A DNA stretch of 64,000 nt from Begonia masoniana (Eukaryota > Streptophyta > Magnoliopsida > Cucurbitales > Begoniaceae). The position numbers were made by a program, and so were the translations under genes. This document shows positions 42,576-54,467 of this stretch, piece by piece. The stretch spans positions 25,885,432 through 25,949,431 of the forward strand of contig CM039509.1 of assembly GCA_022432975.1 (NCBI GenBank), written 5' to 3'. Numbering within the stretch: position 1 is the stretch's first letter; each line of letters opens with the position of its first letter. The notes under the pieces are model-generated. The model did no database searches, was not told where the DNA came from, and saw nothing but the letters and a program-made list of their open reading frames with translations.

Positions 42576-45100
42576 TGTGACGACCCGTATTATTTTTTTA
42601 TCCTTATAAACTTTAAGTTTAACGTTTAAGCGGAAAACATTTAAAAACCTTTTAATAGAATGTATTTAAAGTAAAGAAATCTAAAGAAAGCATTTAAATA
42701 AAATAATTAAAAGAATTAAAACCATCGGCCAACGTTTGTAGGGCAAAAAGGGCAACTTCCTATAAAATATCATGGCTGATCCATCGGCCACTTGACAGCC
42801 GATCGATCGGCTGTCAAAATTTAAGGGGCGATCGATCGCCCTATACCAGACGATCGATCGCCTGTGTAAAATACTAAAGGGGCGATCAATCACCCTATAA
42901 CAGGTGATTGATCGCCTGTTGCAGTCTTTCCCAGCCAACCAATCACCCCAAAGGGGCGATTGATCGGCTACCTCTCTGGATTTTTCCAGAGAGGTACACC
43001 TTAATTGCCGATCGATCGCCATCTTAGGCAATCGATCGACAACCTCTCTGGAATTCGAATTCCAGAGAGTTTCCTCCCTTTCTCTTCTTTCTTTCCATTC
43101 CCTGGACACTTATCTTCTCACTCATACACACTAACAAACACAATAAACATCATAACATAAACTCACTCATAACCTCATCCATTTCCCACTTCACCAATCA
43201 CCCAAAATAAACGACTAAAAAACTTATCTTTGAACGCGTTTAAAAACATGGTAAACTTTCATAAAAACGAACTGCGTGGATCCATTTAAAACCTAAATCA
43301 TTCCTCCTGTTTAAAATAAAACTCCAAGCAGTCCAATATATTTCCAGTAAAAGACTTTCCAAAAGCAGTTTATAAAATAGGTTTCCGAAACATCAAAATA
43401 TAACATATCCACTATCCAGATCCCAAACATCCTAATATGTTCAACTACATAATCAATATCCATTTCTAATATCGTGTCCCCAATATACTTACACACATCC
43501 CCACAAGTCAAAATTGCATCGACTGCACCAGCACACTCCCACGGGCCATCATTCATCAATTGATCATTCAACGAGTGGAGGGATCTCGTCCTCACCTGTA
43601 TCTAGATCACCTACACCATACAGACAACTATGAGCTAAAGGCTCAGCAAGTTTCGTAAATGCAGATGCATGCTGTGCATATGAGTTTCGTAAACCAAACA
43701 GACATTTTAATCATTTAGTGGCATAACATAACGTCACCAGAGCCAACTCTCACCAGATGGAGAGGGCACGTCCGGCGGTTGGACAGCCCTTTCCATCTAC
43801 CGGGGGGAAAACATGCTTCTATCCGTAAACAGCCATGTCTAAACCCCACCCCGTCGTGACCAGATTACGTACATTAGTTTTCATTAGTTCATTTCATGAT
43901 TTTCTTAAACAAGTACAAAAATCCGTTTTCATGTTATTTTAAAAGACGTGATGCATGAACAATTACAATTCGCAAAGTAAACATATAACATATATACCAT
44001 CAAGACAATAAAAGCATAACCTATGTAAACAACTAATCCTAACTACCCCAACCAAAGCACTTCAACAACAAGCTCCAAGATTTCCTCAATACAACTTCGA
44101 CGTACGGTGTAGGCCAATCAGCCATAGTAAGTCACGAGAACTTACCTCGCATTCGTTGCAATTCTAGCTCCGTCCATGAGCGTCGTTCACCTAAGACAAA
44201 TTCACAACATTTGTCGTTAAAACGAGTTTAAACCGTTAAACGTCCAAATTAACAAAATTCTTAACTAAAGAAATCTTCCTAAAGCTCTAATTTAGCTCTT
44301 GGCAACATTTAATCGAGCATCTTGCGCTCGTTATTCATAAAACTCCATTGATGAGATTTCTCCAAACCTCAAACATTCGATTTTTCAACTTCAACAACGA
44401 GCCTACTCATTATGTCGTCCAACAATCACGAATACGTCCACTAGAGGCATTATCACGCCAAACCTATCAGTTTATAACCCTAATCGTTTTAACTCTGTGA
44501 AAATCAATAATTAAAGTTTGAAAACTATAAAATCTTACTTAGAGCTTCGATTGGAGGGGAAAACACGAAGAACGGAAGTTTATCGGAGAGGAATCGATCG
44601 CCGGAGAGGAGAGAACGCAGTTGAGAGGAGAGAATCACCGAGAGGGTTTGCAGAGAGAGAGAGAAATCGTGAATTGCTGGAGAAGAAAAAGGGATTTGTT
44701 TTATTTATTAAAATTTCACTTGGCAAATTACCATTTTGCCCTTCCTTGATTTTCTATTTGTTTCATCATTTGTTTCGTTATTTAGCTAACGGTTCGATCT
44801 CTCTAAATCTCCCTATTTCGCCAATAAATCCTACTTATTACTCGGGTTCTATTAAAACTGTCCGTACACAAAACGGATATCGTTTACTATTTTTACCAAA
44901 ATATCATTTATATTACGAGAAACGTAATTCTCGTAGTTTAGCGTTACAATTCCTAAAATTCCCGAAATTTTCCTAAAATCCATATAAATCATCAGGATTC
45001 TAATAACGCTTTCTTTTTGCGAAACTGACTCATCCTGACATATTTGCAAAAATGCCATTATATATTAAATAATAATTCTCGAAAAGAACCGGGTGTTACA
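42576..45100 (-). mobile_element. Solo LTR H in element G gag
   Basis: 2525 bp, plus-strand start TGTGACGACCCG and end GGGTGTTACA; flanks GCATC (left) and GTATC (right) form a target duplication with one change. Read on the minus strand it resembles D and F: start TGTAACACCCGG, TTAG then a 45-nt block (complement 44146-44190), GTAAGT (complement 44140-44145), hairpin GGCTGATTGGCC with CTACACC (complement 44106-44123), TGAGCCTTTAGCTCA before TGTAG/GTGA (complement 43606-43645), and the palindromic words at 42775-43080. Confidence 0.92.
42775..43080 (-). repeat. CGATCGATCGGC palindrome array in LTR H
   Basis: Palindromes include a perfect 26-nt one at 42792-42817 (centre AGCCGATCGATCGGCT), GGGCGATCGATCGCCC, and the pair GGCGATCAATCACC / GGTGATTGATCGCC (near 42881 and 42903), which are exact reverse complements. 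CCTCTCTGG/CCAGAGAGG pairs follow at 42972-42994 and 43042-43068. Confidence 0.9.
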
Positions 45101-45755
45101 GTATCCATTTTGGTAGGCCATGGTTAGGGCATTTTCTCAGCATATCCTTGAATATCGCTCATGCCTCATATAGAGTTTCCCCATCGACTTGACTGAAATC
45201 GATCATATCGTTTCGGAGCTTAGCAGTCTTCTCGAAGGGAAAGAATTTAGAAAGGAACTTCTGGCATAATTCTTCCCATGTAGTAATAGAGTTGGCCGAC
45301 AGAGAGTTAAGCCAATTCTTTGCTCGATTCCGTAATGAGAACAGAAATAAACTCAGCCTAACAGCATCATCCCTCACGTTGTGGAATCTGAAAGTGTCGT
45401 ATACTTCCAAAAAATTTGCAATATGATCTTTGGGGTCCTCAGAAGGTAGTCCACTGAACTGAAACTGTTGAATTATATGCAAGGTACATGGCTTAATTTC
45501 AAAATTTACTGCAATAGCTGGCTTTTGAATAGCTTAATGAATCTCGGATACAGTAGGTATAACGTAGTCCAGTAAGGTCCGGTTCTCAGCATTGTCTTCC
45601 CCATTATCTACCATGATGACACACGCTTGTTGAATAACTTCTCTTCTCTCTCTACGATTTTGTCGACACGTACGCTCGATCTCAAGATTAAGCGGGAGAA
45701 GATTAGTGTATCCTTCTATACGTTTACACCTAGAAGTAACACAGAAGCAAAACAA
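45101..45755 (-). pseudogene. Element G gag N-terminal part (broken)
   Basis: On the minus strand a leader-proximal frame (45534-45755, ending TLLDYVIPTVSEIH) is followed after a stop by the Athila/retrotransposon Gag core at 45159-45482. Motifs include FSGLPSEDPKDHIANFLEV, LRNRAKNWLNSL, ITTWEELCQKFLSKFFP and LRNDMIDFSQVDGE. A further stop after LYEA precedes KDMLRKCPNHGLPKWI, which ends at solo LTR H. Gag would package the element RNA. The stops show that this copy is inactive. Confidence 0.85.
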
Positions 45756-45816
45756 GAATAAAATAAATAGAATTCAAAATAAAACTAAAAATGATTAATT
45801 AGATATCAATAATAAA

Positions 45817-45835
45817 GTCCCCGGCAACGGCGCCA
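45817..45835 (-). promoter_or_regulatory. Primer binding site of element G (tRNA-Asp)
   Basis: The complement reads TGGCGCCGTTGCCGGGGAC, matching the 3' end of plant tRNA-Asp, six bases from the LTR edge at 45842. It contrasts with the tRNA-iMet sites of B, C, E and F and supports the Athila assignment. Confidence 0.9.
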
Positions 45836-45841
45836 AAAACT

Positions 45842-46888
45842 TGTTGCGAAAAATCCTAGCAATTGAACATGTCGTAAAAGTAATAAAGTGGTAAATAGAG
45901 TGTCGAACCCACGAGGACTTTTTAATTAATAATCAAACAACATTAATTTTAGTCTAATTTGAATAACGTTATTTTAGTGAATTTGGATTCAAAATAAAGC
46001 AAGAGCAATTTATTAAATAACAGAAAATTAAACGAGTTTTAATATGTAATAAAAGAACTCTAGGGTTTCCAATTTCACCTATATTATCCACATTTAGTAT
46101 TCCTAATTCAATTCATTAATTTCTATTTCTATGTGTTGATAGCAATTTTACAAAACTATTTATCAATCTTTCTCGAGTAATGATAAACTTATTCAACTAA
46201 CGAATTATTACCTCTTGGTCTCTAATCTTGAGAATTAATTGAATACATTAAGAACGAAAAATTAGAATACCTCATGAACTCATTAGCTATCTCTAGTCTA
46301 ACATCATTTTCATGGTAAATTATTCAGTGCACGATTATTTATTACCTCTCGGTCTCAAAACAATCATACAAACATGTTATTGTTGATCAGACAATCACAA
46401 GAATTAAGAACAGAATAAATTACTCGACACAATATCGAAACTAAAAATCAATAACTTGAATTAAAGAAAAAACTAAACATTCATAATCTGGCTACATCGT
46501 AGCCCTAGAAAAGAAAATTAGTTCATGCTAGAATAAAGAGAAACAACGAGATTAATAAAGATGTTCATAGTTCAGAAGAGGAAGAGAAAGAAAAACTAGC
46601 TGAAATTCAATTCCAAAAGCTCTCGCTCCGTTTCAGTCTCCGTCTCGCTAGGACTGGTTCTAAATGAATCTCTCTCTCCTCTTTTGCCTCCTCTTAACCT
46701 AATCCAGGTGTCTGCTTTGATCAACGGCCCAGATTAATTCAATTAAACTATTAAATTTAGATGAATAATTTAACTTGCACAGCCGATTGATTGCAGCACA
46801 AGAGCCGACCAATCGGGTGTCTTTCTGCCTAAAAAAACAAAAACGAACTTCTCCACTTCAGTCAATCGATCGCCTAAATGTGGCCGAT
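45842..46888 (-). repeat. Element G 5' LTR, truncated
   Basis: Begins TGTTGCGAAAAATCC and is collinear with the left LTR until GTGGCCGAT (46880-46888), where it changes into an unrelated LTR fragment. The break falls within the GATCG-word region rather than at a TG...CA end, so it was caused by deletion or recombination. Confidence 0.8.
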
Positions 46889-47787
46889 TTTGGTGATCGA
46901 TCGGCACCCGATCGGCTGCGCGATCGCCAGCAACAGTAAAGCACCGATCAATTGGTGCTGAGCGCCGATCAATCGGTGGCTACGTCTACAATGCCCCTGC
47001 CCAGCGCCTCGCGTGCGCCTGCCCTGGCCAGCACGCCTCCACCTCGGCCACCAGCACTCAACTTCAACTTTTCTCCACTTTTCTTTGAACCACTCACACT
47101 CAAACCACCCAAAGTTTACCCCAAATATTCCCGACATCCCCGACTCCTTGACACGTAAAAATCTCAGAAAACTTACCCCAAAATATCACCGAAACGTGAA
47201 GAATTGTAAAACCAAACGTCGTTTATTTTACGAAAAATTGAGCAGCATAGCGACTAATTTTTATAAACCCCAAAACATTTAAAGCAATATCTATACAACA
47301 ATCTACAAAACACCAATCAAATACAACAAAAATACCAAAATAACAAAAAGTACCCATCACTCACAACTCCCCGAAGACCATGGACTAGACACCCCGACAA
47401 CTGCCCGCACCGGCATGCCCCGTGCATCGCCGACTGCTCTTAGTCCTGGGCTTCCTCCTCGAGCTCACCTGTAAACACGTCACCACCTACACTATAGAAC
47501 ACAAAACATAAGCCTAATGATTAATAAGTAGAGAATAATGAATCACATACAATGCACACACATCCTAACACATGCAAACTCGCTCTGTTGTTCTCACTTA
47601 ATTTTCGTTTTAGTAATCTATCACCTAGCATATACCCGAATCTCACTCAAAGGATGCGTTTCCATCCGAGTCTAGCTCCCAAGATGGCACCACCCAATTC
47701 CCAGGCACACATTTGAGACCAGCTCCAAGGATGGCACCACACAGACTCCTGGCATGCATCCGAGTCTATCTTTAAGGATGCATTTTC
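46889..47787 (-). repeat. Fragment of another long LTR (B-related)
   Basis: 47370-47490 matches the B LTR at moderate identity (CCGAAGACCATGG, CCCCGACAACTGCCCGCACCGGCA, GAGCTCACCTGTA). On the minus strand it ends an acceptor-like block TTCTATAGTGTAG/GTGG (complement near 47487), preceded by CATTAGGCTTATG. GATCGGC words occur at 46890-46980 and GGATGC/GCATCC repeats at 47650-47787. It is cut at left within words and at right by element E. Confidence 0.7.
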
Positions 47788-49825
47788 TGTAGCACCCGGT
47801 TCCATTAAACCCAATTTAATTTGTCAAATTAAGATGTGCAAATATGGATTAGGTTAATGAATGGATATGCAAGGGCATTATGGTAAATTAAAAATTTATT
47901 AGTGGATAACCTATTTAAAAGAAATTTATTGAGCTTAGCCGCCACTGTTCATTCTTGCTCTCGGCTTTCAGCTCAAACCAGCAGACTTCCCAGGCGATTT
48001 CCTTCACCGAGTCCGTTCGCCGACCTAGGTAAGTTTCTACCTCGATTTTTTTTTTCTGACTTAGTAACTAAGGAAGATTGTATGGGGGAGTGTTGGATAT
48101 GTATTTTGGGGACTCATCAGGAAAGTGAGTAGATTCGGGTTTAGCATAGAATCAGAAATGCTTGGCGATCAGAACTCCCAACTATTCCCTTAGGTTTTCT
48201 GAATGCCTTAGAATGAGGTTTAGTATAGGTTGACTTAATGTTCTGTTTATGTTCTAGGTGAGAAAGATCCCGAAGAAGCTCCTAACCGAGCATCCGCCAA
48301 GAATCCAGGTAAGTAGAGTTTGTTTGTGCCTTCGGGCCTACATCACAAAACAGTAGGACTTATGTATCCTTTGTATGTTTATTTTCCAGTTGTCATGCAT
48401 CATGATTTTGAAAGAATTACGAAAATGAATTTACATGAAACGCATGGTAAGTGTGAGCAGGATGATCAGAACAACTGTTAAGGGGGATTAATCCGCCCCT
48501 TAACTGAGAACAGAGGATTGAGGTTTTGGGAAAAGTGATCCACTTCCCAATCCTACAGGGGGATCAGACCAGCTAACTGTTAAGGGAACTAATCCGCCCC
48601 TTAATTGAGATCAGAGGATATATGCTTTGGGGGATGACTGATCCACTCTCCCATCGTACAGAGGGATCAACAGAGCACGATTATGTATACAACAGAGAGG
48701 AGAAATTAGAAACAACATGTCTAGGAGATTTATGATTCAGTAATTCATTTCATTCATTGCTTTACTTGCTTAGCATTAGGCTAATAGATGAGTTTTGTGA
48801 TGTAGGTGAAGAAGTTACTGAAGGTATGTTTACCGACCAACATGAGGACTAGGCTGGTTGGAGGAGCATTTTCAGGCATCGGGTTGGTCATCTGTTGAGG
48901 CGGTTTAATTCATGGCTGCAGGTGTTGAGTTGAGAGTGACTAGTTCAGTATAGATGTTTTTCTAAAAATTTTATGACAGTAGTGGTCTCAAAGTTTTGAA
49001 TACATTTTAAGAATCTTCTGATATTGGTATTTTTTTTTTGGATTTTTGAAAACATTGTTTTTACTGAATTTCGAGTAATGAAATGGTTAAGTCGTTTTTG
49101 AATGATTTCAGTAGAGTAAGTAAATCTTTTCTGTAGTTGGAGTAGTGTTTTATAACGAGGAGTTGGTGAGATGTTGTTTTGTTCTCTATCGGTAGATGAT
49201 GTCCATCGGTAGATGTTGAGTCATGGTTGAGTTGTCTATCGGAAGATGGAAGTCTATCGGCAGATGAAGTTATGTTGACTTCATCGGCAGATGGAGTTGT
49301 GTATGAAGTTATGTTAACCTCATCGGTAGATGAAGTTGTGTATGAAGTTATGTTGACTTCATCGGCAGATGGAGTTGTGTATGAAGTTATGTTAACTTCA
49401 TCGGCAGATGAAGTTATGTTGACTATATCGGCAGATGGTGTTGCGTCGACGTTATCGGCAGATGGCATCGCGTTGTTTGTACACGTCATCGGTAGAAGCC
49501 TTTTGTTTTCTTTTTCTGCTTCTTCCGTTGGCCTTGCTCATCGGCAGATACGTTAGACTTCCACGATTTTTCCTAGTATTCCACCGTTTTAAACTTTAAT
49601 TCCAAACTGCCGATTATCTCTTAACATTTCAAACCATGATTTATAGTTTTGATTTACTACATTGTTGTTTAGAGTTATTTCCGCTGCAGGTTTTAAATAT
49701 TTTGAAATTTTAGAAAAAGTCAAATTTTGGCTGTCGAGTGAAATTTTAAATTTAGCATCAAGACGTCACGATTCGGTTCAGTGATATGAGTAGCAAACCG
49801 GGTTCAGATAACTCTGGGTGTTACA
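47788..49825 (+). repeat. Element E 5' LTR
   Basis: 2038 bp, TGTAGCACCC...GGTGTTACA. Ordered signals: CCTAG/GTAAGT near 48027; a 51-nt block 48258-48308 between TTCTAG and GTAAGT (48309-48314); hairpin GCC-TTCG-GGC with CTACATC (48328-48344); strong inverted repeat GTTAAGGGG/CCCCTTAAC (48477-48504) and GGGGGATCA-type repeats to 48670; GCATTAGGCTAATAG...TGATGTAG/GTGA (48770-48809); the ATCGGCAGATG array at 49185-49555. Confidence 0.93.
49185..49555 (+). repeat. ATCGGCAGATG word array in the E LTR
   Basis: About twelve copies of ATCGGYAGATG, several within a 39-bp tandem unit (GAAGTTATGTTGACTTCATC and GGCAGATGGAGTTGTGTAT). Because of the 39-bp period, frames on both strands stay open, but nothing suggests a protein. 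The 3' LTR is cut before this array. Confidence 0.9.
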
Positions 49826-49828
49826 AGT

Positions 49829-49980
49829 TGGTATCAGAGCCATTTGGTTAAACCGTTCAAAGAATTACTCAACAGTGCCGATCGTTGCATGGAAGTACTC
49901 CAACAACTGTAAGTGTTTATGTTAGTTTTAGTTATTAGATATTTATGAGAATAGTTAACCTTTTACAGGGATATAGTAAA
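49829..49980 (+). promoter_or_regulatory. Element E leader: primer binding site and intron-like segment
   Basis: TGGTATCAGAGCC at 49829-49841 matches initiator-Met tRNA, three bases after the LTR. CAACTGTAAGT begins a segment 49909-49968 ending TTTTACAG, 60 nt long, 12 bases before the gag ATG at 49981. The in-frame upstream ATG at 49945 lies inside this segment, so it is not taken as the start. Confidence 0.75.
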
Positions 49981-52900
49981 ATGTCTAGACGACCGGGTAG
50001 ACCGAGAGTACAGAGGGGGACACCAAACCCGGAGAGTACTGAGAATTCTGGTGTGATCAGGCAGCTGACAGACTTGGTACGCCAGCAATCTGATATGATG
50101 CGCCAGCAGTCTGATCAGTTGGGACTGCTACTGAACCGAGAGGTACAAGGGAGTGCCAACTCGGGTTCCAACAATGAACAGGCAGGAGAGAGGTTTAGGA
50201 GGTTGCGACCACCCACTTTTGATGGAAAGTCAGCTAATCCAATTGTGGCCGAGGAATGGTTGAAAAAGATAGAAAGCATGTTTAGATGTGCAAATGTGGG
50301 AGAAGGAGAAAAGGTCATTTTGGCAACCTTCCACCTTACCGGTGACACTCAACTTTGGTGGGAAACGATGGAGACCACCCATGATGTTCTTACGATGACT
50401 TGGACGCAATTTAAGGAGATTTTCTATGAGAAGTATTTTAACAGTACGGTACAGACCACAAAGAAGTTGGAGTTCATGAACTTGAAACAGACAGGAACCG
50501 TAGCTAATTACAGCCGACAGTTTGAATCCCTATCAAGGTTTGTCGGACACCTCACACGCAGAGATGAGGATAAAGTGTTCCAATTTGTGCATGGGCTGAA
50601 ACCTGAGATTTATAGAGGAGTCAAGTTCTCGGGCATAAAAGGATTGTCCTACAGTGAAGTAGTGTCCACGGCATTAGAAGTGGAAGAGGCGGAAATGAAG
50701 TGTGCTGGGTTTAGTGTGGCTCCACGAAAGTTCACCCAGCCACACCATCACAGGGGAACGAAGAGGCCCGGTGAGGGCCAGGGCAGTCAAGGGAAGGAGA
50801 AGAAGACACCAGATACCAAGAAGTTCCCTCAATGCCCAAAGTGTTTAAGATTTCACCCGGGAGAGTGTAGAATTAGCGCGGGGAAGTGTTTCAACTGTGA
50901 GGAGACCGGACATCTGCTTAAGGATTGCCCAAAGCCCAGAGTCCTTCGCTGTTATAATTGTAATAAGGTTGGCCACATGAGTAGGGATTGTCCAGCTCTG
51001 AAGAATGGCCCAGTGAATGTTAAGCCAAGGATATTCTCCATGGTAGAATCGGGTGATGAAGATCAGCCTGCTGTTGTGTCAGGTACCATACTAGTCAATT
51101 TTATGCCCGCTTTTACTTTAATAGATTCAGGTGCAACACATTCCTTCATAGCGTCTGCATTTGCTGATAAATTAGACGTTAGGTCTTCACTTTCTGAACA
51201 TATGTTTAATGTTGCTTTACCTTCTGGCGAACGTATGCGCTCTAGCCGAATGCTGCTTAATAGTGTAGTGACAGTGGAAGGTAAGAACCTACCTGCTGAT
51301 CTCATTATTTTAGAGATCATGGGATTTGATGTAATCTTAGGAATGGATTGGTTGTTTAAGCACTATGCTACGATAGATTGTAGAACTGGCTTAGTTAGTT
51401 TTCAACCCCCTGGTGGTTTAAGACACACTTTCCAAGCCTCGAAGAAAGATAAGAGGATGTCTGTTTTATCCTCTGTCGGCACTAAACCTTTCCCGTGTAG
51501 TGAGTATTCATGCTTTCTGGCCAGCGTATTAGACGCAAAGCTGGTAGGAGAACCGAGTCTCCAAAAGGTTCCAATAGCTCAAGATTTCCCTGAAGTTTTC
51601 CTTGATGACCTGCCTGGTTTACCACCTGATAGAGAGATCGAATTTGTGGTGGATGTCTATCCTGGTGCTGAACCTATATCTAAGAATCCATACAGATTGG
51701 CACCAACGGAACTCAAGGAATTAAAGAAACAGTTAGAGGAACTGTTGGAAAAAGGATTCATACGGCTGATTTATTCGCCGTGGGGTGCACCAGTTCTCTT
51801 TGTTAAGAAAAAGGATGGATCAATGCGCATGTGCATTGACTACCGAGAATTAAATAGGTTAACCATCAAGAATAAGTACCCATTACCTAGGATCGATGAT
51901 TTGTTTGACCAACTTCAAGGTGCACGAGTTTTCTCTAAGATTGACTTAAGATCGGGGTACTACCAACTAAAGGTTAAATCTGAGGATATACCAAAAACTG
52001 CCTTTGGTACGAGATATGGACATTACGAATTTTTGGTTATGTCCTTTGGTTTGACAAATGCACCAGCAGCCTTTATGGATCTTATGAATAGAGTGTTTCA
52101 CGAGTTTTTAGATAAGTTTGTCATTGTATTCATTGATGATATCTTGATTTATTCACGAAATAAGGATGACCATGTAAGGCATTTAACCTTAGTACTAGAA
52201 ACATTGAAACGACATCAGCTTTTCGCCAAGTTTTCCAAGTGTGAATTTTGGTTGGACAGAATTCACTTTTTGGGTCATGTGATCTCGGGTGACGGAATAT
52301 CCGTTGATCCAGCCAAGGTTCAAGCAGTCAAGGACTGGCCTCAACCAAAGAATGCTTCTGATATTAGGAGTTTTCTCGGGTTAGCAGGGTATTACAGGAA
52401 GTTTATTGAAGGATTCTCAAAGGTTGCAAGGTATGCATGGACTAAGGAGTGTGAGTTCAGTTTCCAAACCTTAAAGCAGAAATTGACTAATGCACCAATA
52501 CTAACCCTTCCTGTCGAAAATGGTAAGTTTAGTATTTATTGCGATGCCTCCAAAGTTGGACTTGGTTGTGTTTTGATGCAAGATGGTAAGGTCATAGCTT
52601 ATGCTTCTAGGCAATTAAAGGTGCATGAGAAGAATTATCCTACGCATGACTTAGAATTAGCTGCGGTGGTTTTTGCATTAAAGATTTGGAGGCACTACTT
52701 GTATGGACAGACTTGTGAAATATTTTCAGATCATAAAAGTCTGAAGTATATTTTCACGCAGAAGGAATTAAACATGAGACAACGAAGATGGTTGGAGTTT
52801 GTTAAAGACTACGATTTTGAGATTAAATACCACCCTGGTAAGGCCAATGTGGTGGCTGATGCATTAGGTAGAGTAATACCGTCAGCCTCAACTTTGATTC

Positions 52901-54432
52901 TGGATATGCCGGTGGCCTTAGAGACTGAATTTCATAAGTTTAACCTAGAAACTGTGTCCAATGTAGCAGCTATGCTTTCTGCCATCTCCTTGAAACCTAC
53001 CATTCTAGAAAAGATAAAAGAAACCCAGGACATTGATGAGGAGTGTAAAAAGTTCAAGTCGAGCATGGATTCTACGGACAATTTAGACTTCAATTATACT
53101 GATGATGGAATACTTAAGTTCAGAAATAGATATTTCGTACCAGCCAATAAAGAACTTCATGACGAAATCCTTTCTGAAGCTCATTCTTCTAGGTTCTCCG
53201 TTCATCCTGGAAGTACAAAGATGTACAGAGATCTTAAGCAAACTTATTGGTGGCCTGGTTTGAAGAGAAGTGTAGCTGAGCATGTAGGATCATGTTTGAT
53301 CTGCCAACAAGTTAAGGCTGAACATCAGAGGCCTGCAGGGATGCTGCAGCCATTGCCACTTCCTGAATGGAAATGGGAGCAGATAACCATGGACTTTGTT
53401 GTAGGATTACCCAAGACCATAAAAGGACACGATGCAATTTGGGTGATAGTTGATCGACTAACCAAATCAGCCCATTTCTTACCCATCAAGATGACTTACT
53501 CTATGGATCAGCTAGCCGAATTGTATGTGCATGAGGTTGTGCGACTACATGGAGTTCCAGCTACTATAGTTTCGGACCGAGACTCTAGATTCACATCCAA
53601 ATTTTGGAAGAGTTTACATAAAGCCATGGGCACACAGCTAAACTTCAGTACAGCCTTTCACCCTCAAACAGATGGACAATCAGAAAGAACCATTCAAACA
53701 TTAGAGGATATGCTCCGGGCATGTGTTTTGGATTTTCAAGGTTCTTGGAGCAAGTATTTGCCCTTGGTGGAATTTTCTTATAACAACAGTTTTCAAGCAA
53801 CAATAGGAATGACACCATATGAAGCATTGTATGGACGAAAATGCAGATCACCTTTGCATTGGGACGAAGTTGGTGAAGCACAGTTGCTTGGTCCTGACAT
53901 CGTGCAGCAGACTATTGAGAAGGTTGCTCTTATCCGTCAGAGGATCTTAACAGCTCAAAGCCGACAGAAGAGCTATGCTAACAGAAGACGCAGAGAATTA
54001 GAGTTCGAAGTAGGCGATGAAGTTTTTCTTAAGGTATCACCATTCAAAGGAGTTGTGAGATTCGGAAAGAGAGGCAAACTGAATCCTAGATTTGTTGGTC
54101 CTTTCTCAATTCTGAAAAGGATTGGGAAGGCAGCCTATCAGTTACAGCTACCAGCTTCTATGGGAGGGATACATGACGTGTTTCATGTCTCGATGTTAAA
54201 GAAGTGTGTGCGGGATCCGTCCCAAGTTGTTGGACAGCAAAGCATTGAAATTCAACCTACACTTACCTTCGAGGAGAAGCCAGTAAAGATTCTGGATTAT
54301 GCAGTAAAGGTACTACGCAACAAAGAAGTGCCGCTGGTGAAAGTCTTGTGGCACAATCAGAACACAGAGGAGGCAACATGGGAGCGCCAACAAGACATAA
54401 TGGACCAGCATCCAGAATTATTCAGGTATTGA
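49981..54432 (+). CDS. gag-pol: Element E gag-pol polyprotein (1483 aa)
   Basis: One open frame encodes Gag (core near residues 70-165), a [12 protein letters not shown] block and two CCHC knuckles ([14 protein letters not shown] at 303, then [14 protein letters not shown]), protease (DSGAT at 382), RT (FIDD, DD at 719-720), RNase H ([20 protein letters not shown]), and integrase with an HHCC zinc site and D1138, D1199, E1235 (D-35-E). It ends in a C-terminal chromodomain ([14 protein letters not shown]). The ATG at 49981 (MSRRPGRP) is preferred to 49945 because of the leader segment. Odd points: about 11 residues are missing at the RT-RNase H junction (52428/52429) relative to C and F, SDRDSRF replaces SDRDPRF, and VADALGR replaces VADALSR. 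The polyprotein would be cut by its protease inside particles, and the chromodomain would guide integration. Confidence 0.96.
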   Translation: MSRRPGRPRVQRGTPNPESTENSGVIRQLTDLVRQQSDMMRQQSDQLGLLLNREVQGSANSGSNNEQAGERFRRLRPPTFDGKSANPIVAEEWLKKIESMFRCANVGEGEKVILATFHLTGDTQLWWETMETTHDVLTMTWTQFKEIFYEKYFNSTVQTTKKLEFMNLKQTGTVANYSRQFESLSRFVGHLTRRDEDKVFQFVHGLKPEIYRGVKFSGIKGLSYSEVVSTALEVEEAEMKCAGFSVAPRKFTQPHHHRGTKRPGEGQGSQGKEKKTPDTKKFPQCPKCLRFHPGECRISAGKCFNCEETGHLLKDCPKPRVLRCYNCNKVGHMSRDCPALKNGPVNVKPRIFSMVESGDEDQPAVVSGTILVNFMPAFTLIDSGATHSFIASAFADKLDVRSSLSEHMFNVALPSGERMRSSRMLLNSVVTVEGKNLPADLIILEIMGFDVILGMDWLFKHYATIDCRTGLVSFQPPGGLRHTFQASKKDKRMSVLSSVGTKPFPCSEYSCFLASVLDAKLVGEPSLQKVPIAQDFPEVFLDDLPGLPPDREIEFVVDVYPGAEPISKNPYRLAPTELKELKKQLEELLEKGFIRLIYSPWGAPVLFVKKKDGSMRMCIDYRELNRLTIKNKYPLPRIDDLFDQLQGARVFSKIDLRSGYYQLKVKSEDIPKTAFGTRYGHYEFLVMSFGLTNAPAAFMDLMNRVFHEFLDKFVIVFIDDILIYSRNKDDHVRHLTLVLETLKRHQLFAKFSKCEFWLDRIHFLGHVISGDGISVDPAKVQAVKDWPQPKNASDIRSFLGLAGYYRKFIEGFSKVARYAWTKECEFSFQTLKQKLTNAPILTLPVENGKFSIYCDASKVGLGCVLMQDGKVIAYASRQLKVHEKNYPTHDLELAAVVFALKIWRHYLYGQTCEIFSDHKSLKYIFTQKELNMRQRRWLEFVKDYDFEIKYHPGKANVVADALGRVIPSASTLILDMPVALETEFHKFNLETVSNVAAMLSAISLKPTILEKIKETQDIDEECKKFKSSMDSTDNLDFNYTDDGILKFRNRYFVPANKELHDEILSEAHSSRFSVHPGSTKMYRDLKQTYWWPGLKRSVAEHVGSCLICQQVKAEHQRPAGMLQPLPLPEWKWEQITMDFVVGLPKTIKGHDAIWVIVDRLTKSAHFLPIKMTYSMDQLAELYVHEVVRLHGVPATIVSDRDSRFTSKFWKSLHKAMGTQLNFSTAFHPQTDGQSERTIQTLEDMLRACVLDFQGSWSKYLPLVEFSYNNSFQATIGMTPYEALYGRKCRSPLHWDEVGEAQLLGPDIVQQTIEKVALIRQRILTAQSRQKSYANRRRRELEFEVGDEVFLKVSPFKGVVRFGKRGKLNPRFVGPFSILKRIGKAAYQLQLPASMGGIHDVFHVSMLKKCVRDPSQVVGQQSIEIQPTLTFEEKPVKILDYAVKVLRNKEVPLVKVLWHNQNTEEATWERQQDIMDQHPELFRY

Positions 54433-54435
54433 ATT

Positions 54436-54467
54436 TTGAGGACAAAATTCTTTTAAGGAGGGTAGAC
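54436..54467 (+). promoter_or_regulatory. Polypurine tract of element E
   Basis: GAGGACAAAATTC followed by TTTTAAGGAGGGTAGAC directly before the 3' LTR start TGTAGCACCC at 54468; primes plus-strand DNA synthesis. Confidence 0.85.

Larger units (their letters stand above)
35579..46888 (-). mobile_element. Element G: Athila-type gypsy element lacking pol
   Basis: Two LTR copies (35579-36900 and 45842-46888, both truncated) in the same orientation. The primer binding site at right is complementary to tRNA-Asp, and the purine tract GGGGGTG is at about 36901-36912 on the minus strand. The interior encodes only gag and a protease. It is interrupted by a solo LTR and several Cassandra LTRs. Athila-lineage elements use a tRNA-Asp primer and have this gag type; without RT, RNase H and integrase, G must be moved by relatives. 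Confidence 0.85.

Noticed and set aside
44518..44976. 152-codon plus-strand frame in LTR H
   Set aside because: It lies antisense in the U3-like end of a solo LTR, with no similarity to known protein motifs; the matching part of other LTRs is not open.
49061..49556. Open frames on both strands at the ATCGGCAGATG array
   Set aside because: A 39-bp period keeps several frames open; the sequence is repetitive and part of E's LTR.
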